From Pseudorasbora parva (lineage: Eukaryota; Chordata; Actinopteri; Cypriniformes; Gobionidae): a stretch of 64,000 bases of DNA. Shown one piece after another: positions 31,201-40,480 of this stretch. Within the stretch, counting starts at the first letter, position 1. Each line of letters starts with the position of its first letter. The position numbers and the translations under genes were made by a program. The stretch is from assembly GCF_024679245.1 (NCBI RefSeq), contig NC_090196.1, positions 10,708,782 through 10,772,781 of the forward strand. Reading direction: 5' to 3'. The notes under the pieces are model-generated. The model was given only the letters and a program-made list of their open reading frames with translations. It did not search any database and was not told where the DNA came from.

Positions 31201-33265
31201 TCCCGCCCGACTGAGAGAGTAGATCCCTCCTGGTCGGAATCTCCATCGGAGAGCCTTCCAGGAGAGATATCAGGTCCGAAAACCATACTCGGGTCGGCCA
31301 GTACGGAGTCACTAGAAGTACCTGGGCCCCATCCCGGCATACCCTCTCCAGAACTCCTGGAAGCAGGACAATCGGGGGGAAGGCGTACAGGGGTAGCCTC
31401 GGCCACTCCTGTACCATGGCATCCAACCCCAGCGGGGCTGGATGGGTCAGAGAAAACCACTGCGGGCAGTGGGAATTCTCCGCCGAAGCAAATAGGTCTA
31501 TTTCCGCTTTCCCATAAACCTTCCACAGGAGCTCCACCACCTCTGGGTGGAGTCTCCATTCCCCGGGCCTCGGCCCCTGCCTCGACAGGCTGTCTGCTTC
31601 CTGATTCAGGACCCCGGGGATATATACTGCCCTGATTGACAGCAATTTCCCCTGGGCCCACAGGAGGATCCGATGTGCCAATTTGTCCAACTGACGGGAC
31701 CTCAGACCCCCCTGGTGATTTATGTAGGCGACCACCGATGTGTTGTCTGACCTGACTAACACATTGTGGCCCCTGAGGTCGAGCAGGAACTGTTTCAATG
31801 CAAGAAACACTGCGAGCATCTCTAGCCGATTTATGTGCCAGTGCCGCTGATGTTCCTGCCATAGACCCTGGGACGAGCGACCACTCATGGTCGCCCCCCA
31901 GCCCGTGAGAGAGGCGTCTGTCGTTAGCGTTACGCGACGAACATGAGCCCCCAACACGGGACCCTGAGATAAAAACCCCGGGTTTTTCCACATGACCAGA
32001 GCACGTAGGCATCGCCGCATGACTTTGATCGTGCGGAGCGGATTTCCCCTCGGGGAGAACCCTTTTGTTTTGAGCCACCACTGCAGTGGCCTCATGTACA
32101 GTAGGCCAAAAGGTATCACGTTGGACGCTGCTGCCATGAGACCTAACAGTTTCTGGAACTGTTTCACAGTGACAGCCCGGCCTAGCTTCTGTTCTTTGAC
32201 TGCTGCCAGGATCGATGTTATGCGTGTTGGCGATAATTGCGCCCACATAATTACCGAATCCCAGTTCACACCTAGAAAAGTGGTTCTCTGAGCCGGAGAA
32301 AGCACACTCTTCTTGGCGTTCAGCCTCAACCCCAGCTTCGACATATGGGCGAGAACAGCATCTCGATGCTGAACCGCCATCTGCTCTGTATTCGCTAGAA
32401 TCAGCCAGTCGTCGATATAGTTCAGTATGCGGATGCCCTGCAGACGCAACGGCGCCAGAGCTGCATCCACACACTTGGTGAACGTGCGGGGTGACAGTGC
32501 TAGACCGAAGGGAAGTACTCGATATTGGTATGCCTCTCCCCCGAAGGCAAACCTCAGGAACTTCCTGTGATGTGGAAGGATAGAGACATGAAAATACGCA
32601 TCTTTGAGGTCTATGGTGACAAACCAATCCTCCGACTTGATCTGCGATACAATCTGTCTGAGTGTAAGCATCTTGAATTTGAGCTTGGCCACCGAGCGAT
32701 TTAATTGTCGCAGATCTAATATCGGGCGTAAGCCCCCATCCTTCTTCGGCACGATGAAGTAACGGCTGTAAAAGCCAGACTCCCTGCTGGGAGGGGGAAC
32801 CCTTTCAATAGCCCCTTTTTGCAGGAGTGTCTCTACTTCCTGTGCCATTACCAGAGCCTGCTCCGGGCCCACCTCTGTAGGTAGGACACCGCTGAAAGGA
32901 GGTGGCCGACTTTTGAACTGAATGGCGTACCCCTTTTCTATTATTTGCAGGACCCAATGAGATATATTTGATAGACGTTTCCACTCGTCTAGAAAATCTA
33001 CTAAGGGAACCAGCCTCTCGAGGCTGGCCTCTGGTGTACTTTGAGCAACAAGCACAGTGCCCTGAAGCGGCGGACCGGCAGGGAACGACTGACTTGACTG
33101 CTCGGGGGCCCCCCGAAGGGGGCGCGGACCACCCTCGGGTGGCCCGCGGAGACCGACTGCGCCCCGGCATTGCGGCGGGGTTGGCAGCGCGGCCCCCAGA
33201 GGGTGCCGCAGGGAAACGGGTACCGTAGGCAGGGGTAAACACCGTTTCCCTACGGGGGGAACCAC
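31133..33265 (-). CDS. DIRS RT/RNase H polyprotein (copy B)
   Basis: An open 710-codon minus-strand frame. The RT palm has DWFVTIDLKDAYFHVSI, YRVLPFGLALSPRTFTK and NYIDDWLILA. RNase H follows with LTTDASLTGWG, NRLEMLAVFLALK and RSDNTSVVAYINHQGG, and then the C-terminal DIRS-type region (EIDLFASAENSHCPQWFSL...LPLYAFPP). Domain order and length fit full DIRS RT/RH proteins. The true start is uncertain, as initiation in these elements is not defined by a conserved ATG. The protein frame is intact, but its Gag and recombinase partners in cis are broken. Confidence 0.9.
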   Translation of the reverse strand: MVPPVGKRCLPLPTVPVSLRHPLGAALPTPPQCRGAVGLRGPPEGGPRPLRGAPEQSSQSFPAGPPLQGTVLVAQSTPEASLERLVPLVDFLDEWKRLSNISHWVLQIIEKGYAIQFKSRPPPFSGVLPTEVGPEQALVMAQEVETLLQKGAIERVPPPSRESGFYSRYFIVPKKDGGLRPILDLRQLNRSVAKLKFKMLTLRQIVSQIKSEDWFVTIDLKDAYFHVSILPHHRKFLRFAFGGEAYQYRVLPFGLALSPRTFTKCVDAALAPLRLQGIRILNYIDDWLILANTEQMAVQHRDAVLAHMSKLGLRLNAKKSVLSPAQRTTFLGVNWDSVIMWAQLSPTRITSILAAVKEQKLGRAVTVKQFQKLLGLMAAASNVIPFGLLYMRPLQWWLKTKGFSPRGNPLRTIKVMRRCLRALVMWKNPGFLSQGPVLGAHVRRVTLTTDASLTGWGATMSGRSSQGLWQEHQRHWHINRLEMLAVFLALKQFLLDLRGHNVLVRSDNTSVVAYINHQGGLRSRQLDKLAHRILLWAQGKLLSIRAVYIPGVLNQEADSLSRQGPRPGEWRLHPEVVELLWKVYGKAEIDLFASAENSHCPQWFSLTHPAPLGLDAMVQEWPRLPLYAFPPIVLLPGVLERVCRDGAQVLLVTPYWPTRVWFSDLISLLEGSPMEIPTRRDLLSQSGGRFLHPRPEMWKLWAWPLRGLGS

Positions 33266-33290
33266 CCTCAGCGTCCTGACGCTTCTGGCG

Positions 33291-34773
33291 TCAGGAACGC
33301 TTCGACGAGGCCTTCTTGGTGATCAGGACTGTCCTCAGATCAGTCCTGCCCCTCGAAGGTCTCGCCTGAGAGCGCCGCCCCTCGTCCCCGCGCTGAGGGG
33401 GAGTTCGGGTGGCGACGCTCTGCTTCTGCTGCACCCTGTGAGCGGAGCTCGTACTCGGCTTGGGCTGCCTGGTGTCAGCGGCAGCCCCAGGGACCTGGAC
33501 CCGGAGAGGGAGAAACTGCTTTAGCGCCGCAGCTTGTTTCTTTGACTCCTGGAACCTCTCGGTGACAGTGTGTACTGCGTCACCGAAGAGGCCGCCAGGA
33601 GACAGCGGCGCATCAAGCAGGAAGCTTTTCTCCCTCTCCTTGATTTCAGTGGGGTTGAGCCACAGATGCCGTCTCCTTGGTGGCCCGGAGAGCAAGATCA
33701 GCTGATGTTCTTAGCTCATTGATTACATCACCCCCCACTTCATCACGTCCATCTAGGTCCCTAAGCAGGTCAGCCTGATAAGCCTGCATTATTGCCATTG
33801 TATGCAGGCATGCAGCATCCTGACCTGCCGCCGAGTATGCTTTGCCCACCAGTGCCGACGTTGTTTTTAATGGTCTGGTGGGCAAAGTCGGGGCCTTCAG
33901 GGACGATGCCGAGGAAGGCGAGAGATGGCTCGCAAGCGTCTCTTCTACCTTTGGCATCGCCCCATAACCGTAGTGCTTCAGCCCCATGATGTTGCTATAG
34001 ACCGAAGTCTGAGGGCTGAACACACGGTATGATGCCGGTCTCCTCCATGATTTTGCCACCTCGGTGTGCAAATCATGGAAGAATGGCAGGCCCCGTCGCT
34101 GAGGTTCTGAAGCGCGAGCGGGCAGGAATCTTTCATCTAATTTACTAGATCTTTTTCTTCCTGCCTCTGATCTCTCAATGGGCCAGTCGATATTTAATCT
34201 GGCCACAGCTCGCGTCAAAACCTCAACGAGCTCCTCACTCGCAGGGGACTGAAGTGGCGAATCTTCAGTCGCGATGCTCTCAACGTCCACCTCCTCGGAG
34301 CTGGATAGTTGGAGCACCGGCGACTCTCTCGGGGGGGAAGAAACCGCAATGCGTGCTTCCAAGCCCCGAGAAGAGCCGCTGGATGGAGCAGGTGAGGGCA
34401 GAGATAAGGCAGCGCCCGTCTCAAACCACTCTGCAACATCCAATTGTGAACCCCACGACTGCAGCCTCCGCTCTGCCTCGGCAGCAGCGGGACCAGAGCC
34501 GCGGGGAACACGAGCCGAGGCACCCTCCTCGAAGAGTGCCCGGCGGGAGCGCAGCGTTCTCAGCGGTAATCTCTCACAGTGCTCGCAAGCAGCCCCCTCG
34601 AGGGCTGCCTGGGCATGCTGCGCTCCCAAGCAGGCAACACACAGAGAGTGTGTATCCCCACCCGTGATGTAGCGAGGGCAGGGATGAACACACCTCTTAA
34701 ACTGACTGCTTTCACTCGCCATATTTCTATCTATTTTATTTTCTCTTTTTTTGTAAATAGTAATATTTAACAA
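33291..34773 (-). pseudogene. DIRS Gag-like ORF1 (copy B), frameshifted
   Basis: Starts MASESSQFKRCVHPC at 34773 with a Cys/His-rich N-terminus (CVACLGAQH, CEHCERLPLRTLR), then the central Gag segment (LPFFHDLHTEVAKSW, AYQADLLRDLD, ELRTSADLALRATKET). The frame ends near 33646. The C-terminal part (RRHLWLNPTEIKEREKSFLLD, GLFGDAVHTVTERFQ, basic tail) is in the next frame at 33695-33291. Relative to related Gags, a short stretch between ATKET and RHLWLN is missing, so a deletion caused the shift. Confidence 0.85.
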
Positions 34774-34857
34774 AAGGGTGGAAAATCTCTTTCAATAGAC
34801 AGACAAAAACACCAAATAGACAGACAGGTTCACACAGATCGCTTGCTGAAGGCTCAG

Positions 34858-35028
34858 AAGCTAGTTCCTGTTTGTTTTCACGGACTCTTTATAGCTTCCG
34901 GTCGATGACGTCATCACGCCGACGATCGATCTTTTTTCCGATGGAATGGTTCTACAGGCGCTTCACGACGCATTAACGCAGAGGCGTTCTCACAGCGTTT
35001 CGACGCAGCTCGAGTTCCCCGAAAGGGA
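34858..35028 (-). repeat. Right terminal repeat of DIRS copy B
   Basis: Inverted copy of the left terminal repeat, ending CTCGAGTTCCCCGAAAGGGA. Lies upstream of the Gag start and carries the TATA-like box (CTTTATAG on plus, near 34890) expected of the element promoter. Confidence 0.85.
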
Positions 35029-35600
35029 AAGTACACTTTCATGACGATATTTATAAACACACTTTAGTACACTTATAATAAGTGCACTTTAAAATAATAT
35101 CTAATTAATTTATACTTTAAAAAGTACACTTTAATGACAATATTTATAAACACACTTTAGTACACTTATAATAAGTGCACTTTGTAATAATATATAATTA
35201 ATTTGTACTTTAAAAAAGTACACTTTCATGACAATATTTATAAACACACTTTAGTGCACTTTTAATAAGTGCACTTTATAATAATATCTAATTAATTTGT
35301 ATTTTTAAAAAGTACACTTTCATGACAATATTTATAAACACACTTTAGTACACTTATAATAAGCGCACTTTGTAATAATATCTAATTAATTTGTACTTTA
35401 AAAAAGTACACTTCCATGACAATATTTATAAACCCACTTTAGTGCACTTTTAATAAGTGCGCTTTGTAATAATATCTAGTTAATTTTCACTTAAAGAAAG
35501 TACACTTGTATGACAATATTTATAAACACACTTAAGTGCACTTTTTAAAAATGCACCTTGTAATAATGTCTACACCTAAATTTACTTAAACCATTTTAAT
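35029..35600. repeat. 94-bp tandem array, right part
   Basis: ATTTATAAAC at 35049, 35142, 35236, 35330, 35424 and 35518 (period 93-94). Confidence 0.9.
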
Positions 35601-36490
35601 TATGAGTTTGTTTCATAAAGTGCACTTATTTTACTAATGACAAAGCACATGGAAAATAAATGATTTAAAAAAAAAATGAGTTGTCCAAATTTACATTGGT
35701 TAATTTATTTTTCTTCAAAATTTCACTCGCTTACACTCCAGTACAACATACTGTTGAAATGTTATAACTAGCTCCTATGAACTCAACTACAAGCGTCAGT
35801 TTTCTACATAATTTGACATTGTCTATCTTTATGAGAGGAGTTGCCTAATGTACTGTAGGCTACTTTACATCTGTGTACAGAATAACCTACTTTCAATATT
35901 ATGTTGTTGTATGGCGATTAAACACACATTTATTTGCATTAATTGCAAGAAAAAGTTGAACAAATCTAAACCAAATTAATTTGCATTAAAATTCAGTTAA
36001 AATAGGCTACATTTAATTTTAATCAGACTCACTGTAAACATGATTGAATTTTAGTTAGGTGAATGAGTCAAGTTCTCGGAAATACAGTCTAACTACACAG
36101 TGTGTTAGAACAACCTGAACAGAAATGGATAATTAATACGTCATTTATAATCAACATTTAATGCACGAAATATCTTATTTTATATTTATACTTAATATTT
36201 CAATGCGCATGCGCTAAAATACTACGTCATGATTTTAAAAAATGCGCGGTCCGCCATGTTTGCGTCATCTCGTGAGGAAAATGAAGCTGAAGAGAACAGA
36301 CAACAGAGGAGCGAACCGTTTGGATCATTACAGATGAGACGTTATATGCTACAAATAACGAGTCAAGTAAGTATATCTTGATATAAGCTCTCTTGATTTT
36401 ACATTTTCACCATAACATGGTAGCTCTCTATTACGGTGTAGTTATTTAGTTTAATCGCAGATAGGGGACTCGGGAGGTGAATTAATCATG
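35601..36490 (+). other. Spacer with exon-1-like segment (36258-36365)
   Basis: After AT-rich sequence, a CpG-containing patch has an ATG in GCCATGTTTGCG at about 36258, an open run of 36 codons (SSREENEAEENRQQRSEP), and a consensus donor CAA|GTAAGT near 36366. It could be the first exon of the small cassette at 39942-40480. However, its frame does not join the open frame of that next exon. Confidence 0.3.
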
Positions 36491-36690
36491 TTCCCTTTCA
36501 GTCGGTCACGTTCGACGTACGTCAGAACTGAACCGACGAATTGGGATCTGAACTCAGAGACCTATCCACTTCGAGTGTATAAAAACGAGCCAATCGGAGA
36601 TTGGCATGTGATCCGCACATTCCACGCTCCGCCCCACAGCGTGGGTATAAATAGGAAGTGGAATGGCAGATCAATGCTTTCAACTTCGGA
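36491..36690 (+). repeat. Left terminal repeat of DIRS copy C, with promoter-like boxes
   Basis: Contains GTGTATAAAAACGAGCC near 36575 and GGGTATAAATAGG near 36643, both TATA-like and facing the interior. Inverted match to 39432-39590. Confidence 0.85.
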
Positions 36691-36959
36691 GCCGAACAGT
36701 AGTGTTTGCTGTGGCCACGAAGAGTGTGTAAATTGAGTCTCTCTGAGAGGAGAACTGCCAGTGCGGGTGAAACGGCGCTTCAGCGAGAGACCGATTTGAC
36801 GTTGCAATCGTTTGCATTCAAAAGAGCTTTATTGTTGGTTCGCTGGGCGTTTTCCCTTGAGTGTCACACGCAGGCTTGCACTGTGGACTGCGTGCTGACC
36901 GCGGTTATCTCCCTGAGTGCTTCAGCACATCTAAAAGAGCAGTTTTTCCATTCTAAAAG

Positions 36960-37240
36960 AGCAACACGGTTTGACCCTGCGTCTTTTTCAAGATGTCATT
37001 CAAACCGTGCATTCCTGGAATGCAACTGTTTCCTGTCCTCATTGACGGCCACGATCGCATGTGAAATTGCGATCGTGGGTGATTCATGTTCTCGCAGAAG
37101 AACATGGTCACGTCGGTGCGTTGTTCGTCTCACCCTTTCTCATAAAAGGCTTGAGTGTTCAGCGCGCCGTGTGCCGTCGAGCGGCCGGCTGACAGCGGTG
37201 GTTGTCACAGCAACCGACGCGCGTCAGTCGGTGCTCTAGA
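36960..37240 (+). pseudogene. DIRS Gag N-terminus remnant (copy C)
   Basis: ATG at about 36992 reads MSFKPCIPGMQLFPV, then a stop. Other frames continue the Cys-rich pattern seen in the other copies (DSCSRR). The order of residues resembles the N-terminal Cys region of copies A and B. Multiple breaks. Confidence 0.5.
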
Positions 37241-37794
37241 TGCGCGGCCGAGACTATGAAACCTCAGATGGGGTCGAGTCCCTTCGCCTATCCCCCGATC
37301 TAGTTCATTTCTAGTGTTACTGGAAAGGGGCTACTTTGGCTGATAAGCGCTGGTGGCCTGAGGATTACAGTGGGGATTCCCCGCCGGGTAAATCCCCGCG
37401 GGCCCCCACTCCTCTATCGCATCAAAAGCATGCTGAGACTCTGTTCGTGGGTGGTACGGATTCTCTCATGAGAACATGACCACGTCAGGGCATTGTTCGC
37501 CTTGCCTTCTTCATTGAGGCTTGAGCGTTCAGTGCGCTGTGTGCCGTTCTGACGGCCACGTTCACTGTCTCACATGCCTGCTTGTAGTGAGAGATGGAAT
37601 CGCTGGTCCTGGAAGAGAAAAGGTCTTAGCGTTTCATTTTTTGCTCTGGCAGAGGACAGATGTCAATTGCTGCATCGGAGAGAGGGAAATATGGAGGGTC
37701 AAAAGGGCCAAAAATGAGACAAAAACAAAAAAAAACAAAAGTATCATTGTTTTCACTCTCTCACTGCCCTCTGCCCTGCACGCACGAGGGTAGT

Positions 37795-38620
37795 CCCAGC
37801 CCAGGGGTTGTGCAGGAACTGCGTGCGGTGTTGGACCTCGCCCTAGGGGCGATGAAAATCACTGCACGCTCCCTGGGTCAGGCAATGTCCACACTAGTGG
37901 TCCAGGAACAGGGGGCTAACCCGGCAGATATGCGTAAGGAAGGCCTGTCTGTCGGGCTGGCCTCCTCGGCGACGCCATCGAGAACTTGCCCAGCAGTTCT
38001 TGGTGGCCCAGAAGCAGACAGAGGCGTTGCACCAGGTGCTCTTGACTGCATTGGCCTCTATCAAGAGGGTAGGGGACCTGCACGCACTTTCGGTCAGCGA
38101 TTCGTGCCTAGAGTTCGGGCCTGGTAACTCTCACGTTGTCCTGAGACCCAGACCCGGATACGTGCCCAAGGTTCCCACCACTCCCTTCCGGGATCAGGTG
38201 GTGAACCTGCAAGCGCTGCCTTCGGAGGAGGCAGACCCAGCCCTGGCTTTGTTGTGTCCGGTCCGCGCTCTTCGCGCTTACATTGACCGGACCCAAAGCT
38301 TTCGGACCTCAGAGCAACTCTTCGTCTGTTACGGAGGCCAGCAGAAGGGAAAGGCTGTCTCCAAGCAGAGGTTAGCCCACTGGATAGTGGATGCTATAGT
38401 CTTGGCTTACCAGTCCCAAGACGTGCCTTGCCCGTTCGGTGTAAGAGCACACTCCACTAGGAGTGTTGCTTCTTCCTGGGCGCTGGCTCAAGGCGCCTCG
38501 CTGACAGACATTTGTAGAGCTGCGGGCTGGGCGACACCTAACACGTTTGCTAGGTTTTATAGCTTACGTGTAGAGCCGGTATCTTCCCGCATCCTCGCCC
38601 CTGGTGGCCAGGAGCGCTAA
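37795..38620 (+). pseudogene. Gag C-terminus fused to tyrosine recombinase (copy C)
   Basis: 37805-37920 reads LRAVLDLALGAMKITARSLGQAMSTLVVQE, a Gag segment. After a frameshift, QQFLVAQKQTEALHQ (Gag C-terminus) runs without a stop into VLLTALASIKRVGDLHALSV, the recombinase around Arg I, at about 38035-38040. The rest of the recombinase is open to 38620 and keeps AHSTRS (HxxR), AAGWATPNTF and RFY (catalytic Tyr). Deletion of RT, RNase H and the recombinase N-terminal domain created the fusion. The catalytic half is complete, the arm/core-binding half absent. The ORF 38000-38620 begins at TTG, so no proper start is seen. Confidence 0.8.
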
Positions 38621-39234
38621 GTGCCCGTTCTAAGTGTCGGCTTGCAACGCCACTCCCGCCCTCTGGGCCGGATACGTGCGTTTATTGTCTCCAGTTGTGT
38701 TCCCCGGGAAACCGGCTAACCCTGTCGAGCTCCTCCGTCACCCCATGCGGTGTCAGACGTTGCGGACCGTCTGACGCTAGGCCTGCACCTGTATGCTTGT
38801 GGAACGTGGTTGTAGGCTGGGTTCCATATGTAGCGGTTCCCTCACGGCAACCCCATATGTGTATTCGTCCACGGTATCAGCTACCCTTCGGGCTAGCCCC
38901 GTGTCTTTCCCTTGACAGAGCCCGCTCTGTCGTCTCTGGGCGTGTTCTTTCCCCCCTACAATTAGGTTGGAACCACCCCAGAGACTGCCATATGTTGCAC
39001 TACCCTGCCAGGTTAGTCCTTATGTGTATTCCGCCACCACTCCTTCCCTGAAGGACGTGGCCCCGCAGCGTACCTTCTCCCGAGAAGAACACGCTTCCCA
39101 GCGGTCTATGGTCACTCTAAGTGGGTCTTGCAGAAACAGCAGTGACTGACCTCCCTGCTTGGAGCCCTGACTTCCGTACCATACTAGACGGTCCAGTGCG
39201 CTCAAGCAGGACGCTGGAAGGGCCAGCATCCTGG

Positions 39235-39360
39235 CGTTTTCCAGAGGGATCCCAATTCGTCGGTTCAGTTCTGACGTACGTCGAACGTGACAGACTGAAA
39301 GGGAACGTCTCGGTTACGTATGTAACCCTCGTTCCCTGAAGAAGGGAACGGAGACGTACG
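39235..39360. repeat. Internal complementary region of DIRS copy C
   Basis: The first half is the complement of the outer left end (36491-36545). The second half (CGTCTCGGTTACGTATGTAA and on) is the complement of the outer right end (39580-39637). Confidence 0.85.
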
Positions 39361-39431
39361 TCCCGTCGCCAGGTGCTGTGCTTCAGCTAGGAGCCCAGTC
39401 ACGTATTAGGCTCCTCAGTTGAAAAAAGCAT

Positions 39432-39637
39432 TGATCTGCCATTCCACTTCCTATTTATACCCACGTTGTGGGGCGGAGCGTGGAATGTGCAGATCACATG
39501 CCAATCTCCGATTGGCTCGTTTTTATACACTCGAAGTGGATAGGTCTCTGAGTTCAGATCCCAATTCGTCGGTTCAGTTCTGACGTACGTCTCCGTTCCC
39601 TTCTTCAGGGAACGAGGGTTACATACGTAACCGAGAC
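39432..39637 (+). repeat. Right terminal repeat of DIRS copy C
   Basis: Inverted copy of the left repeat, ending TTACATACGTAACCGAGAC. The termini resemble those of copies B and D. Confidence 0.85.
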
Positions 39638-39941
39638 ATTTCCTATCATGTATCTAAGATTGCATTATAATAATTTCTTAAATCGGAATGTGATCGCCGG
39701 TGTGGGCATGTTCAATGAATCTGCCTGCTGTACAATATTTTAATCGAACTCCTACTTTTTAAATGGACAAAAGACATTTAACGTTATATACATTTATTCC
39801 ATATATTAACTTATAACAACCAGTAATGAAATAATGATTTTATTATGTTCTTTTCTTTTTGCATTTGGAGAGTAAGATGTTAAAGTACTATTTGTGTTTT
39901 TAATATTTTGTGCTTATCTTATTTTATTTTTTATTTTGTAG

Positions 39942-40009
39942 GATCAATAAAGATTTGTTATTGGAGATCCAGTGCAAGCTGTGTGGAATCACAGAGCCAT
40001 CTTAAAGAG
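39942..40009 (+). CDS. Putative small spliced gene, exon 2 of cassette
   Basis: Follows a pyrimidine-rich acceptor (TTTTTTATTTTGTAG) and ends AAAGAG|GTCAAG. The only fully open frame starts at the third base and reads SIKICYWRSSASC...QSHLKE (22 codons). It ends on a codon boundary and joins the next exon in phase. No family is recognised. Its position inside the composite element suggests a captured host fragment or an element-encoded small gene. Confidence 0.35.
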
Positions 40010-40170
40010 GTCAAGTTAATGTTAATTATGAATTTATGCCCAGCCATGACACAAGCTAAAACATTGCTATCAAATCTTTAGCTTTTAAATGCTTTGCATC
40101 TTGTCCATTTGTAAGTAATACATTCCCACTTGTGCATTTACAGATCCCCTAATCATTATATATTTTACAG

Positions 40171-40255
40171 GCCACACACCCAAAGGAATGGAGCCGCAGC
40201 ATTGCTGTGCCAGGCGTGGTAAATACAGGAACATCCTTCATGGAGATGGTGCGAG
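40171..40255 (+). CDS. Putative small spliced gene, exon 3 of cassette
   Basis: Acceptor TATTTTACAG, donor GCGAG|GTAAGC, 85 bases. Reads ATHPKEWSRSIAVPGVV...MEMVR plus one base, which is completed by exon 4. Both splice sites are close to consensus. Unrecognised family. Confidence 0.4.
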
Positions 40256-40409
40256 GTAAGCTGAAACTTGCAAGGCAAAATGAGGAAAAATGCAAGAATA
40301 CTTTTCTCAATTTACATTGGTCTTGGGTTATTTATCTATATTTAAGTTATGTTTAATTCCCTGTAAAGTAGGAATAAAAACCATTATTAAAATGTTCTCT
40401 ATTTTTCAG

Positions 40410-40480
40410 TGTCAGTGAATATGAAGTGCTCAGTGGGATACGTGAAGGAACCTCTCCAATCATTCTACCCTGACGACTGA
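40410..40480 (+). CDS. Putative small spliced gene, exon 4 of cassette with stop
   Basis: Acceptor ATTTTTCAG, then TG completing the split codon, then SVNMKCSVGYVKEPLQSFYPDD and TGA at 40478-40480, directly before GGTAAT. Continuous phase across three exons with consensus sites is unlikely by chance, but no homologue is known to me. A non-coding transcript is an alternative. Confidence 0.4.

Larger units (their letters stand above)
29724..35028 (-). mobile_element. DIRS-type retrotransposon copy B, nearly complete, minus strand
   Basis: Inserted in the 94-bp array, which continues on both sides. Terminal repeats at 29769-29927 and 34858-35012 are inverted and nearly identical. An internal complementary region at 29972-30073 is complementary to both outer ends. 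Gene order on the minus strand is Gag (34773-33291), RT/RNase H (33265-31133), recombinase (about 31200-30160). Gag and recombinase are frameshifted, while RT/RNase H is open. This is the classical DIRS1 layout: inverted repeats, no integrase, tyrosine recombinase. Confidence 0.92.
36491..39637 (+). mobile_element. DIRS-type retrotransposon copy C, internal deletion derivative
   Basis: Inverted terminal repeats 36508-36690 and 39432-39590 are nearly perfect complements. The internal complementary region at 39235-39360 matches both outer ends. The interior keeps Gag pieces and the C-terminal half of a recombinase, but no RT or RNase H. Ends and complementary region are intact, so it could in principle be mobilised by proteins of a full-length relative. 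Confidence 0.88.
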
